64,000 bases of DNA from Oscillospiraceae bacterium (GTDB lineage Bacteria > Bacillota > Clostridia > Oscillospirales > Ruminococcaceae). The position numbers and the translations under genes are program-made. Every line of letters starts with the position of its first letter. Positions within the stretch are counted from its first letter, which is position 1. Shown piece by piece: positions 56,028 to 63,664 of the stretch. Below the pieces are notes generated by a model, which was not told the DNA's origin, searched no databases, and saw only the letters and a program-made list of their open reading frames with translations. The DNA is taken from positions 248,001 to 312,000 of the forward strand of contig CADBXK010000001.1 of assembly GCA_902798695.1 (NCBI GenBank). The letters run 5' to 3'.

Positions 56028-57587
56028 ATGTATGTTGCTCTTTATAGAAAATGGCGACCAAAAATGTTTGATGATGTTGTTTCTCAAATGCACATTACAT
56101 CTACTCTGAAAAATGAAATAAAAAATGAAAAAATAGCTCATGCATATCTTTTTACGGGATCTAGAGGAACTGGAAAAACAACTTGCGCTAAAATATTTTC
56201 TAAAGCTATAAATTGCTTGAACACTAAAGATGGCGAACCATGTTGTGAATGTTCAGTTTGTAAAGGATTAGATGACGGTAGCATTTTAGATGTTATTGAG
56301 ATGGATGGTGCTAGTAATAATAGTGTAAATGACGTAAGAATACTAAGAGATGAAGCTAGTTTTGTCCCCAGTTCTTGTCGTTATCGTGTATATATAATAG
56401 ACGAAGCTCATATGCTGTCTGTGAGTGCTTTCAATGCACTCTTAAAAATTATGGAGGAACCTCCTAAATATGTAGTCTTTATTCTAGCGACCACTGAAAT
56501 TCACAAAATTCCTATAACCATACTTTCTAGATGTCAACGCTTCGACTTTAAAAGAGTAAGCTATGAAGATATTCAAAATAGATTAATTCATATTTCTTCA
56601 AAGGAAAACTTTGAATTATCTGAGGAAGCTGCACACAAGATTTCTAGGCTTTCAGACGGATCAATGCGAGATGCCATTTCTGTTTTAGATCAGTGTGCGT
56701 CTATTACTAATAACATTACTTTAGAAACAGTTAACAATATATTAGGATTAATAGATAAAGCATATATATTAGAACTGCACAGGTATATATTAGACGGAAA
56801 TGCTGCAGAAATTATTAAAATTATTGATTTATTGTATCACAACTCAGTTGATATTCAATATCTTTGTTCTGAATTAACTCAGTTTTATCGCGAAGTTATG
56901 CTGTCCTTAGTTTTAGATTCAAATTCATATCAATCTTTGAGTTCTGATGAGTTTTTAGATGTGTCTCAACAAAGAATATCTAAAAACTTGAATGTATCTA
57001 AGATAATAAAAATTTTAGATGTTCTTCAGGGTTGCTCTGAAAATATTAAAAATTCATCAAATAAACGGTTGCTATTCGAAGTTTGTATTTTAAAACTTTG
57101 TTCGAGTCTTTCAGGTGACGCATCTTCCGAATCCAATGAAAATGTTTTGAGTGATGATAATAATGTGTCAAATTCTGTAAGTAATGGTTCAAAATTATTA
57201 GTTTCCAGTGATACAAAAGCTAAAAATAATAAAGAAACTGATAACAAGGAATTTAAGCAAAGCAACAATATTGTACCGTTGAACACTTGGCAAGATATCT
57301 TAGATGATATACGTAATAAAGATAAGAATGGTATGTTGTTTGGATTTTTGGTTGGATCTCAAGCTTTTGTTGTTGAAGACAAGTTATATATAAATTCTAA
57401 AAATTCTATTGTTGCAGAAAAAGTACTTGAAAAAAAAGCATTTATAAATGACATTATAAAATCCAGAACAGGAAAAGATTATCGTATATTTTTAAAGAAG
57501 ACAACAACTGTTAAACATAGTGAAAATAAGCTTAAAGACTTTTTACGATCAGCTGAAAAAGCTGGGATACCGATTGATGAAGAGTAA
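56028..57587 (+). CDS. dnaX: DNA polymerase III subunits gamma/tau
   Basis: The clamp loader ATPase, 519 residues. YVALYRKWRPKMFDDVVSQ starts the protein; FTGSRGTGKTTCAKIFSKAINC is the P-loop; a zinc module (CCECSVC) and IIDEAHMLSVSAFNALLKIMEEPP follow. The tail beyond residue 360 is polar and low-complexity, ending in a short tau-like domain. The ATG in MYVALYRK is used. Confidence 0.96.
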   Translation: MYVALYRKWRPKMFDDVVSQMHITSTLKNEIKNEKIAHAYLFTGSRGTGKTTCAKIFSKAINCLNTKDGEPCCECSVCKGLDDGSILDVIEMDGASNNSVNDVRILRDEASFVPSSCRYRVYIIDEAHMLSVSAFNALLKIMEEPPKYVVFILATTEIHKIPITILSRCQRFDFKRVSYEDIQNRLIHISSKENFELSEEAAHKISRLSDGSMRDAISVLDQCASITNNITLETVNNILGLIDKAYILELHRYILDGNAAEIIKIIDLLYHNSVDIQYLCSELTQFYREVMLSLVLDSNSYQSLSSDEFLDVSQQRISKNLNVSKIIKILDVLQGCSENIKNSSNKRLLFEVCILKLCSSLSGDASSESNENVLSDDNNVSNSVSNGSKLLVSSDTKAKNNKETDNKEFKQSNNIVPLNTWQDILDDIRNKDKNGMLFGFLVGSQAFVVEDKLYINSKNSIVAEKVLEKKAFINDIIKSRTGKDYRIFLKKTTTVKHSENKLKDFLRSAEKAGIPIDEE

Positions 57588-57620
57588 TCTCAATAATAAA
57601 AAAATTTAGGAGGAATAATT

Positions 57621-57959
57621 ATGAAATCTAGATTACCTAAAAATTTCAACAATAAACAAAGTGATATGACAGAAAAATTGCAAAATATGCAAGCAAAAAT
57701 GCAGGAAAGAACAGCTGAAATTGAAAAAATGACTTTTTCAGCACAGTCTGGCGGAGGTGCTGTTGAGGCAGTTGTTATGGGTAATAAAAGTTTACACTCT
57801 TTGAATATTAAACCAGATGTTGTATCAGGTGATGATATTGAAATGCTTCAAGACTTAATAATTAGTGCCGTTAACGAAGCTTTAAATCAAGTTGATGAAT
57901 ATACTGATGAAGAGATAGATAAAATAACAAAAGGCTTTGCTATTCCTGGGTTGTTTTAG
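57621..57959 (+). CDS. ybaB: YbaB/EbfC family nucleoid-associated protein
   Basis: A 112-residue DNA-binding protein with a helical start (KLQNMQAKMQERTAEIEKM), FSAQSGGGAVEAVVMGNKSL and LISAVNEALNQVDEYTDEEI. It lies between dnaX and recR as in most bacteria. Confidence 0.94.
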   Translation: MKSRLPKNFNNKQSDMTEKLQNMQAKMQERTAEIEKMTFSAQSGGGAVEAVVMGNKSLHSLNIKPDVVSGDDIEMLQDLIISAVNEALNQVDEYTDEEIDKITKGFAIPGLF

Positions 57960-57962
57960 GTC

Positions 57963-58562
57963 ATGAGTGAAGGATCAGTTACGCTAAAAAAATTGGCAGA
58001 ACAATTTGCTTCGTTGCCAGGAATTGGCAGAAAATCTGCTTGGCGACTTGCATTCCACATGCTCACATTGAATAAAGAACAAATTGAAATTTTCACAAAC
58101 ACTTTGTTAGATGCTCATGAAAACATACACAAATGTTCTGTTTGTCAAAATTTAACCGATTTAAATGTCTGTGAAATATGTTCGGATCAATCCAGAGACC
58201 ACAGTATTATCTGTGTAGTTGAAGAATCTAGAGATATAGTAGTTTTAGAAAAATCTAATAGCTTCAATGGATTATATCATGTCTTGCATGGTTTAATATC
58301 TCCTTTAGACGGTATTGGTCCAGATAATTTGACAATTAAACATTTATTAAAAAGAATTAACGGTAGCAAAATTAAAGAAGTTATATTAGCTACTAGCCCA
58401 ACTATTGAGGGTGAAGCTACTGCTATGTATATATCTAAATTATTAAAGCCAATGGAAATTGTTGTTTCACGTATCGCTTATGGTATGCCTGTTGGTGGTG
58501 AACTTAAATATGTGGATGAAATAACTATTTCTAAGGCTATAGAAAACCGAAACAAGTTATAA
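57963..58562 (+). CDS. recR: Recombination protein RecR
   Basis: A 199-residue RecR: helix-hairpin-helix (FASLPGIGRKSAWRLAFHML), four-cysteine zinc finger (CSVCQNL, CEIC) and Toprim domain (IICVVEESRDIVVLEKS, LHGLISPLDGIGPDN). It partners RecO. It starts three bases after the ybaB stop. Confidence 0.96.
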   Translation: MSEGSVTLKKLAEQFASLPGIGRKSAWRLAFHMLTLNKEQIEIFTNTLLDAHENIHKCSVCQNLTDLNVCEICSDQSRDHSIICVVEESRDIVVLEKSNSFNGLYHVLHGLISPLDGIGPDNLTIKHLLKRINGSKIKEVILATSPTIEGEATAMYISKLLKPMEIVVSRIAYGMPVGGELKYVDEITISKAIENRNKL

Positions 58563-58589
58563 TTACAGAAGGAATTGGTTTTTGTTATT

Positions 58590-59060
58590 ATGCGAAACAC
58601 ATCAAGAAAAATAATTTCTTTAAATAGAAAAGCCAAACACGATTATATCATTGAAAAATGTTATGAAGCTGGCATTGAGCTTTTTGGAACTGAAGTTAAA
58701 TCAATAAGACAAGGAAATTTAACCTTAAAAGATGCCTATTGTATGATAGAAGAAGGTCAAATTTATTTATTTAATATGCACATAAAACCATATGAGCATG
58801 GAAATATATTTAATAGAGATCCCTTACGTAAAAGAAGATTATTGTTACACAAAAAAGAAATTTTAAATTTGTATAGTGATGTTAAACGTCAAGGATATTC
58901 TATAATTCCCCTATCTGCTTACTTTATAAAATCTAAAGTTAAAATCGAGATAGGATTATGTAAAGGTAAAAAATTATATGATAAAAGAGCATCAATTGCT
59001 ACTAGAGACGCCAAACGACAAATTGAAAGAGAACTAAAACAAAAGTTAAAATATATTTAG
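58590..59060 (+). CDS. smpB: SsrA-binding protein SmpB
   Basis: A 156-residue partner of tmRNA in trans-translation, with SLNRKAKHDYIIEKCYEAGIEL, GTEVKSIRQGNLTLKDAYC, HIKPYEHGN and the tail RDAKRQIERELKQKLK. The ATG giving MRNTSRKI fits the family, although AAGGA is 15 bases away; a TTG five codons earlier has poorer spacing. The tmRNA gene follows at once; the stop codon shares its last base with the tmRNA 5' end. Confidence 0.94.
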   Translation: MRNTSRKIISLNRKAKHDYIIEKCYEAGIELFGTEVKSIRQGNLTLKDAYCMIEEGQIYLFNMHIKPYEHGNIFNRDPLRKRRLLLHKKEILNLYSDVKRQGYSIIPLSAYFIKSKVKIEIGLCKGKKLYDKRASIATRDAKRQIERELKQKLKYI

Positions 59061-59452
59061 GGGGCGTAAGGGATTCGACGGAGATAAAAGTGCATAATAA
59101 GCGAGTAGAGGAGATGTCATCTCTATAAAAGGCATATTTAAATTTTAAATGCAAAAAATAATGCAAATATAAGCTTTGTTAATAACAACAGAGCTCTTTT
59201 GGCAGCTTAATTAAAATTTTGCCAAAGCTGATATTCTAGTTTTACTGCGAACTGAATTCAGCTTCATTGATTTAGCAGTAGACAGTTCATAGAATATCTC
59301 AGTTCTTTGAACAGTGAATTAATGAGATACTCGATTTTATTGGTTTGCTTTTTGTCTATATTATCTGAGGAATTTTTAACAATTAGCTACACTCGTAGAA
59401 AATTATGTGTGATTACTTTCGGACAGGGGTTCAACTCCCCTCGCCTCCACCA
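59060..59452 (+). ncRNA. ssrA: Transfer-messenger RNA
   Basis: A one-piece tmRNA of 393 nt. The 5' GGGGGCG pairs with the 3' CGCCTCC followed by ACCA; GTTCAACTCCCCTCGCC forms the T arm. The tag frame at 59163-59210 encodes ANISFVNNNRALLAA and a TAA stop, if GCA is the resume codon. Rescues stalled ribosomes with SmpB. Confidence 0.93.
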
Positions 59453-59473
59453 CTATTAATATTCTTTAGACTA

Positions 59474-59504
59474 AAAAAACCGACTCAAATTGAGTTGGTT
59501 TTTT
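59474..59504 (+). terminator. Intrinsic terminator of ssrA
   Basis: An 11-bp stem (AACCGACTCAA with a G-U pair) with a 1-3-nt loop and a T run, 22 bp past the tmRNA. Confidence 0.88.
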
Positions 59505-59622
59505 CGTTTAAGCTATTTTGTTAGTTTAAAATTATAATTAAGAATAATTCGATATATATACCAAAAATTAAAAGCAATAGCATAATTTTTTATAAACTAT
59601 CTTCTCCCATTATAAAATATTC

Positions 59623-59651
59623 TTGACATTTTAAATTTAATGCATTATAAT
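59623..59651 (+). promoter_or_regulatory. Consensus promoter of the XRE regulator
   Basis: TTGACA and TATAAT, both perfect, 17 bp apart, 41 bp ahead of the likely start codon. Its -10 box overlaps the palindromic operator. Confidence 0.88.
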
Positions 59652-59678
59652 CAATGTAAAGTTAACTTTACATTGATT
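59649..59678. promoter_or_regulatory. 30-bp perfect palindromic operator
   Basis: Half-site AATCAATGTAAAGTT is followed directly by its exact complement. It covers the end of the -10 box and the transcription start, the place where an autorepressor would act; the adjacent XRE protein is the obvious candidate. Confidence 0.75.
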
Positions 59679-59691
59679 GGTCGGTGATATT

Positions 59692-59889
59692 TTGAATAAT
59701 AATATTGAAATACTTAGAAAATCAAAAAAAATTAGCCAATCGGAATTAGCTGAAACTCTTGGAGTTACAAGACAAACTATAAGCTCTCTAGAAACTGGGA
59801 AATACAATCCTTCTATCATTTTGGCATTTAAGATTGCTAATTTTTTCAATTTAACAATAGAAGAAATTTTTATTTATGAAGGTGATTAA
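59692..59889 (+). CDS. XRE-family helix-turn-helix regulator
   Basis: A 65-residue Cro/CI-type protein made of one helix-turn-helix domain: IEILRKSKKISQSELAETLGVTRQTISSLETGKYNPSI (segment at residues 5-42) and a closing helix. It belongs to the short YgzD-like regulators that pair with a membrane protein. The TTG start follows GGTGA by four bases; a second TTG five codons upstream lies in the operator. It is joined to the next gene (2-bp gap). Confidence 0.9.
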   Translation: MNNNIEILRKSKKISQSELAETLGVTRQTISSLETGKYNPSIILAFKIANFFNLTIEEIFIYEGD

Positions 59890-59891
59890 TT

Positions 59892-60308
59892 GTGAAACAA
59901 ACTAAATTTGTAAAAATAGTAAAATTCTTATGGATTGTAACATTTATTCTGTTTGTAATAGCTATTACTACCCAAATTTTTAACATTCAATTATACAGTA
60001 TGTTATATATTGCTAGTTTAAGTATTTTTGTAATCACTTGGATATTATCTATAATAGCTGCAAACAAAGATAAAGAACATTTAAAAAACATAGAATTAGC
60101 TAAAAACGATGAAAGACTTAAAAGTATAACCACTTTATCTAAGGCTAAAGCATTTGACATTTTAACTCCTATTTTCCCTATGGTAATAGTTTCTGCATTT
60201 CTGTTAAAAATAATTGACACTAACTCTTGTATTGTATTTGGCATACTATGCATGCTTCCGATAGTCTTACAACTTGGCTATTTCTTGAAATTTAGCAAAA
60301 AAATGTAA
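59892..60308 (+). CDS. Small membrane protein paired with the XRE regulator (DUF2178-like)
   Basis: A 138-residue protein with four hydrophobic segments in two pairs (residues 12-30, 36-54, 90-107, 112-130) and a charged loop with KNDERLKSITTLSKAKAFDI, which resembles the conserved loop of DUF2178 proteins. It starts 2 bp after the regulator stop, so the two are co-expressed. Role unknown; such pairs may sense membrane or drug stress. Confidence 0.75.
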   Translation: MKQTKFVKIVKFLWIVTFILFVIAITTQIFNIQLYSMLYIASLSIFVITWILSIIAANKDKEHLKNIELAKNDERLKSITTLSKAKAFDILTPIFPMVIVSAFLLKIIDTNSCIVFGILCMLPIVLQLGYFLKFSKKM

Positions 60309-60366
60309 TCCAATCATTAACTTCTTTAAATATTTCATAATGTCTAAATATTAACTAAAAATAATA

Positions 60367-60420
60367 AAACAGGAACATTTTAATCCTATATATAGTTTAG
60401 GAGTTAAATGTTCCTATTTT
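60367..60420. terminator. Bidirectional terminator between the membrane protein and Nudix genes
   Basis: A long hairpin with 10-bp outer arms (AGGAACATTT) and further pairs inside, flanked by A- and T-runs, in the gap between convergent genes. Confidence 0.8.
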
Positions 60421-60448
60421 ATTATTTAATATATAAATTCCTTTTATG

Positions 60449-60976
60449 CTATAATTGGTTAGGCTGCTTGTTTAAATCTAAACTTATAGTCCTTTCAGAA
60501 AATTTGCCATTTAAAATATCAGGTAAATATTCGGGTAAATCTATAGGATATATAATATCTGAACTATATTTTATTTCATTCAAGGAAAACCATTTAAATG
60601 ATTTTATACTTTCCTTTTCTTCATTAATTAAATTTTTTAAACTAATATTATTGTTTATGGCCTTAGCAACTATAAATTTTTGATTTATCGTAGTTTCTAT
60701 TCCGTGCATATTCAATTTCAAAATACCCTCCCAAACTACATTGGGATAAAATTCAACATCACATTCTTTCAAACCAGTTTCTTCAAATAATTCACGCTTA
60801 GCTGCTTGAAATATCTTTTCACCTTTCTCTATTTTTCCTCCTACTAACTGCCAAAATCTTCCATTATAATTACCATCTAAATTTTTTATTTTTTCATCAT
60901 CAGTAGACAAAAGCAATAGTTCTTTTCTATCATTTATCAATATTATTTTTACACTATTTCTTATTTCATTATTCAT
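60449..60976 (-). CDS. Nudix hydrolase
   Basis: A 175-residue pyrophosphohydrolase with a complete Nudix box (GKIEKGEKIFQAAKRELFEETGL). The beta strands before it (LLLSTDDEKIKNLDGNYNGRFWQLVGG) resemble nucleotide-sanitising or IDI-like members. Substrate not deducible. A Nudix gene next to a nucleotide transporter could hint at nucleotide clean-up, but the two have separate transcripts. Confidence 0.9.
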   Translation of the reverse strand: MNNEIRNSVKIILINDRKELLLLSTDDEKIKNLDGNYNGRFWQLVGGKIEKGEKIFQAAKRELFEETGLKECDVEFYPNVVWEGILKLNMHGIETTINQKFIVAKAINNNISLKNLINEEKESIKSFKWFSLNEIKYSSDIIYPIDLPEYLPDILNGKFSERTISLDLNKQPNQL

Positions 60977-61018
60977 ATGTTTAACCTATCCTTCAGTTCT
61001 TATCTTATTATAAAAAAT

Positions 61019-61061
61019 AAAAAGTTTCAGCGATAAATGTAATTAATCACCAAAACTTTTT
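61019..61061 (-). terminator. Intrinsic terminator of the nucleotide transporter gene
   Basis: A 16-bp stem (AAAAAGTTTTGGTGAT, with some G-U pairs in RNA) with an 11-nt loop, followed by a T run on the minus strand, 43 bp after the stop. Confidence 0.88.
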
Positions 61062-61103
61062 AGGGTAAATTTTACCTAACGCCAATCAAGCTTTCAAAAT
61101 ATA

Positions 61104-62453
61104 CTAACATACTATAGTGTTTGTATCGACAGCTTTCTTGTATGTTCTTCCAAGATATAGAGCGATAAGGAACCATGCAACAACAAACACAAATCCTAAA
61201 CCACTAGTAAGCAAACGATATGTTGCTGTTCCCAAAGCTGAGTATAACATGTTCACACCAGCTCCACCTTCTTTGGAAAATCTTGAGCCAAATGTCTCAA
61301 CCCAAGCCTGTGCTTTAGATTTTGCATCCTTACTTGTTGGTATGTATAACTGTTTAAGTGCTGGTCCACTCAAAGCATAGTTAATAGCTTTAGATGCAAT
61401 CATCAAACAGAATAAGAATGTCAAACTATTAATAGTTAAGAATCCAAATATTGCTAAACCAAACATTACAGGAACTAATGATAATGCAATGCCTATACCC
61501 AACTTCTTAGTAATATTACTAATTCCCAAAAGCAAGAATATCAAAGAAACTGTGTTTACACATGAACTATAAGTTGCTAAATATCCACTAAGTTCTACTC
61601 CACTATATACCTGACTAGCTGATAATTTAAAGTTGAAGTCAAAAACAGTAACTATAAACTCAAAAAAGAAGTTAACAGCAAACATTCCAAGTAAGTATTT
61701 ATGAGTAAATAACAACTTTAAACCTTCTGTAAATCCTGTTTTTTCTTTCTTTTTAGAACTATCATCGGTTTCTTCTTTAACAACTGACTCTAACAAATCA
61801 CTAGGCGTACTTCTTAAAAGATGTCTTACCAAAAGTGTAACAACTACAGTTAAAACTGCCAAAACAACTATAGATATAGCATCTGATTTTACTCCGATAC
61901 TTATAGGCAATTTAATAAGCAATAGAGGAAGAAGCACTCCACCTAACTGACCAAATGTATATATTAAAGGAAAACCTTGTTTAGCTGACTCAGCTTTAGT
62001 AATATCCGTTGCAAACGACCAAAACAAAGCAATTATTATCGAACCAAAACTTTCAACAAAGAAATACCAAAAATAACCAAGAACAACAGTCACAGTGCTA
62101 GGCTGAATACTTCCACTCTGGAAAGCCCAAATAAACACTGAATAAAGTAACATCACAGAACCAAAATAAACTGGTGGCATCAACGACAACAACTTAGACT
62201 TAGAAACAAAGTCCAAAATCTTAGTATAAATAGCCACAAAAAATATCATACAAATAAGCGAAACAGTCTTAGCATAAGGCTGATAAACTGCACCAACTAA
62301 TGAATTAAACAAAGAATCTTTAAGTGGTCTCATAGACCAATAAATTCCAATCAACATAAAAAAGATTGTACCCATACGCACAAATTTTCTAAATTCTCTC
62401 TCTTCGAATTTACCAAAATTAAACTTGCATATAGTCATTAAAAGCTTTATCAT
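61104..62453 (-). CDS. tlc: NTT-family nucleotide transporter (ADP/ATP translocase type)
   Basis: A 449-residue polytopic protein with about eleven or twelve membrane spans. Family marks: RPLKDSLF (Lys45), FFVESFGSIIIALFWSFATDIT (Glu134) and the C-terminal YIPTSKDAKSKAQAWVETFGSR followed by SKEGGAG. These correspond to the signature regions of Rickettsia Tlc, Chlamydia Npt and plant plastid NTT carriers, which exchange host ATP for ADP or import nucleotides. The position equivalent to the essential second Glu (K-E-M in the family) is Gln368, so substrate or counter-exchange may differ. The protein is about 50 residues shorter than Rickettsia Tlc1. It has a consensus promoter, a long leader and its own terminator. 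Horizontal origin is likely. Confidence 0.92.
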   Translation of the reverse strand: MIKLLMTICKFNFGKFEEREFRKFVRMGTIFFMLIGIYWSMRPLKDSLFNSLVGAVYQPYAKTVSLICMIFFVAIYTKILDFVSKSKLLSLMPPVYFGSVMLLYSVFIWAFQSGSIQPSTVTVVLGYFWYFFVESFGSIIIALFWSFATDITKAESAKQGFPLIYTFGQLGGVLLPLLLIKLPISIGVKSDAISIVVLAVLTVVVTLLVRHLLRSTPSDLLESVVKEETDDSSKKKEKTGFTEGLKLLFTHKYLLGMFAVNFFFEFIVTVFDFNFKLSASQVYSGVELSGYLATYSSCVNTVSLIFLLLGISNITKKLGIGIALSLVPVMFGLAIFGFLTINSLTFLFCLMIASKAINYALSGPALKQLYIPTSKDAKSKAQAWVETFGSRFSKEGGAGVNMLYSALGTATYRLLTSGLGFVFVVAWFLIALYLGRTYKKAVDTNTIVC

Positions 62454-62617
62454 TTAATTACCCCTCCGAAATTATATATTTAATTAAAATTTCAACAATA
62501 CACCAAAATGTAAAATTATCCCTCCAATCTACACACATTAAATTATGTTTTGAAGCATTGTTTCCAATAATAATTATAATATACAAAAACAATTATGTAT
62601 TAAAAAACACACAAAAA

Positions 62618-62646
62618 TTAGTATACTTAAAAATTAAATATACTAA
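62618..62646 (-). promoter_or_regulatory. Hairpin with T run in the transporter leader (possible attenuator)
   Basis: Arms TTAGTATA and complement with a 13-nt loop; on the minus strand a TTTTTG follows. It lies between the promoter and the transporter start. The stem holds a single G-C pair, so it is weak. Confidence 0.35.
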
Positions 62647-62683
62647 AAAACGAACACATCACTTCAATAAATTTTACTATGTA

Positions 62684-62712
62684 ATTATATCTAATTTACC
62701 GCAACATGTCAA
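62684..62712 (-). promoter_or_regulatory. Consensus promoter of the nucleotide transporter
   Basis: TTGACA and TATAAT, both perfect, 17 bp apart on the minus strand. The predicted leader is about 220 nt. The 299-bp gap to the next gene holds this promoter, the weak hairpin and no other gene that I can see. Confidence 0.85.
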
Positions 62713-62752
62713 GGTTAAAAACAAAATTTAAATAAATCATTTTATGTTTTAA

Positions 62753-63415
62753 TTATATTTCCAAAACATATCCACATTTTCGTACAGTTTTAATATATTT
62801 TTGAGCATATGATATTTTTTGTCTTAATCGCTTAATATGCGTATCAACTGTTCTGACATTACCTGTGTAATCTATTCCCCAAACCATTTTTAAAATCTGA
62901 TCTCTGCTTAAAATTTTCCCCTGATTTTCAATCAAACAACAAATCAAATCATACTCTTTTAATGTCAATTTGCATTTGTTATCATCAATATATACACTAT
63001 GTTCCTTACATATAACACGAATTTTTCCAATTTCAATTTCATTTTTATTTATCTTTCCAATTTTATTTAAAACCTCATTAATTCTACACAACAAAAACTT
63101 CATAGAAAATGGCTTAGTTATATATTCAGGTATATATTTTTTATACATTTCTATTTTTCTATAATCATTACCTTTCGTAGCAAGTAAAATCATCGATATA
63201 TTACGCTTCAAGCGAGTATACAAAACTATTTCATTTATACTCATATCCATCATATCTATGTCTAATATCAATAAATGATATGAATTTACATATAAGCTAT
63301 TTTTTAACTCTTTTACGTCAGACACTTCAGTTATATTATAACCTTCCTTCTTTAAACAACTATGCATTAACATTCTTAATTTCTGATTATTTTCAGCTAA
63401 TAATATATTTATCAT
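62753..63415 (-). CDS. OmpR/PhoB family response regulator with altered receiver
   Basis: A 220-residue two-domain regulator. The receiver has Asp52 (LLILD) and Lys101 (ITKPF), but the acidic pair is Glu8-Asn9 in place of two Asp and the conserved Thr/Ser is Ala79, so phosphorylation may be weak. The C-terminal winged helix is typical (LTLKEYDLICCLIENQGKILSRDQI, RTVDTHIKRLRQKI, VRKCGYVLEI). No histidine kinase is adjacent. Confidence 0.9.
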   Translation of the reverse strand: MINILLAENNQKLRMLMHSCLKKEGYNITEVSDVKELKNSLYVNSYHLLILDIDMMDMSINEIVLYTRLKRNISMILLATKGNDYRKIEMYKKYIPEYITKPFSMKFLLCRINEVLNKIGKINKNEIEIGKIRVICKEHSVYIDDNKCKLTLKEYDLICCLIENQGKILSRDQILKMVWGIDYTGNVRTVDTHIKRLRQKISYAQKYIKTVRKCGYVLEI

Positions 63416-63448
63416 TCACTCAAAAGCCTCCTCTTGGTGCCTCATAAA

Positions 63449-63664
63449 TCATTTACTAAACAAATCTTCTTGCATTTGATAAATCTCTCTTTTTTTTCTT
63501 AAAGTTTCACCACCATCAACAACACATGCATTATAATCTATATTCAAAACATCACCCTCACGTACATTTGGAGGAAGTTTATTTTTTAATATTTTTATTA
63601 TTTTAAAATCTTCACGTTCACAAATAGCAAAATTCCCTTCAAATCTGTCAACTGAAATGTACAT
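63449..63664 (-). CDS. DUF3006 family small protein
   Basis: A 71-residue acidic protein with VDRFEGNFAICERED, LPPNVREGDVLNIDY and a C-terminal charged helix, the DUF3006 layout. These proteins are usually encoded right after ComEC-like beta-lactamase-fold hydrolases, as here. The ATG six bases after AAAGGAAG overlaps the end of the upstream gene. Function unknown. Confidence 0.85.
   Translation of the reverse strand: MYISVDRFEGNFAICEREDFKIIKILKNKLPPNVREGDVLNIDYNACVVDGGETLRKKREIYQMQEDLFSK

Noticed and set aside
59637..59849. Small minus-strand frame opposite the XRE regulator
   Set aside because: It starts within the palindrome, so it inherits symmetric signals, but its product has no family and the plus-strand HTH gene is convincing.
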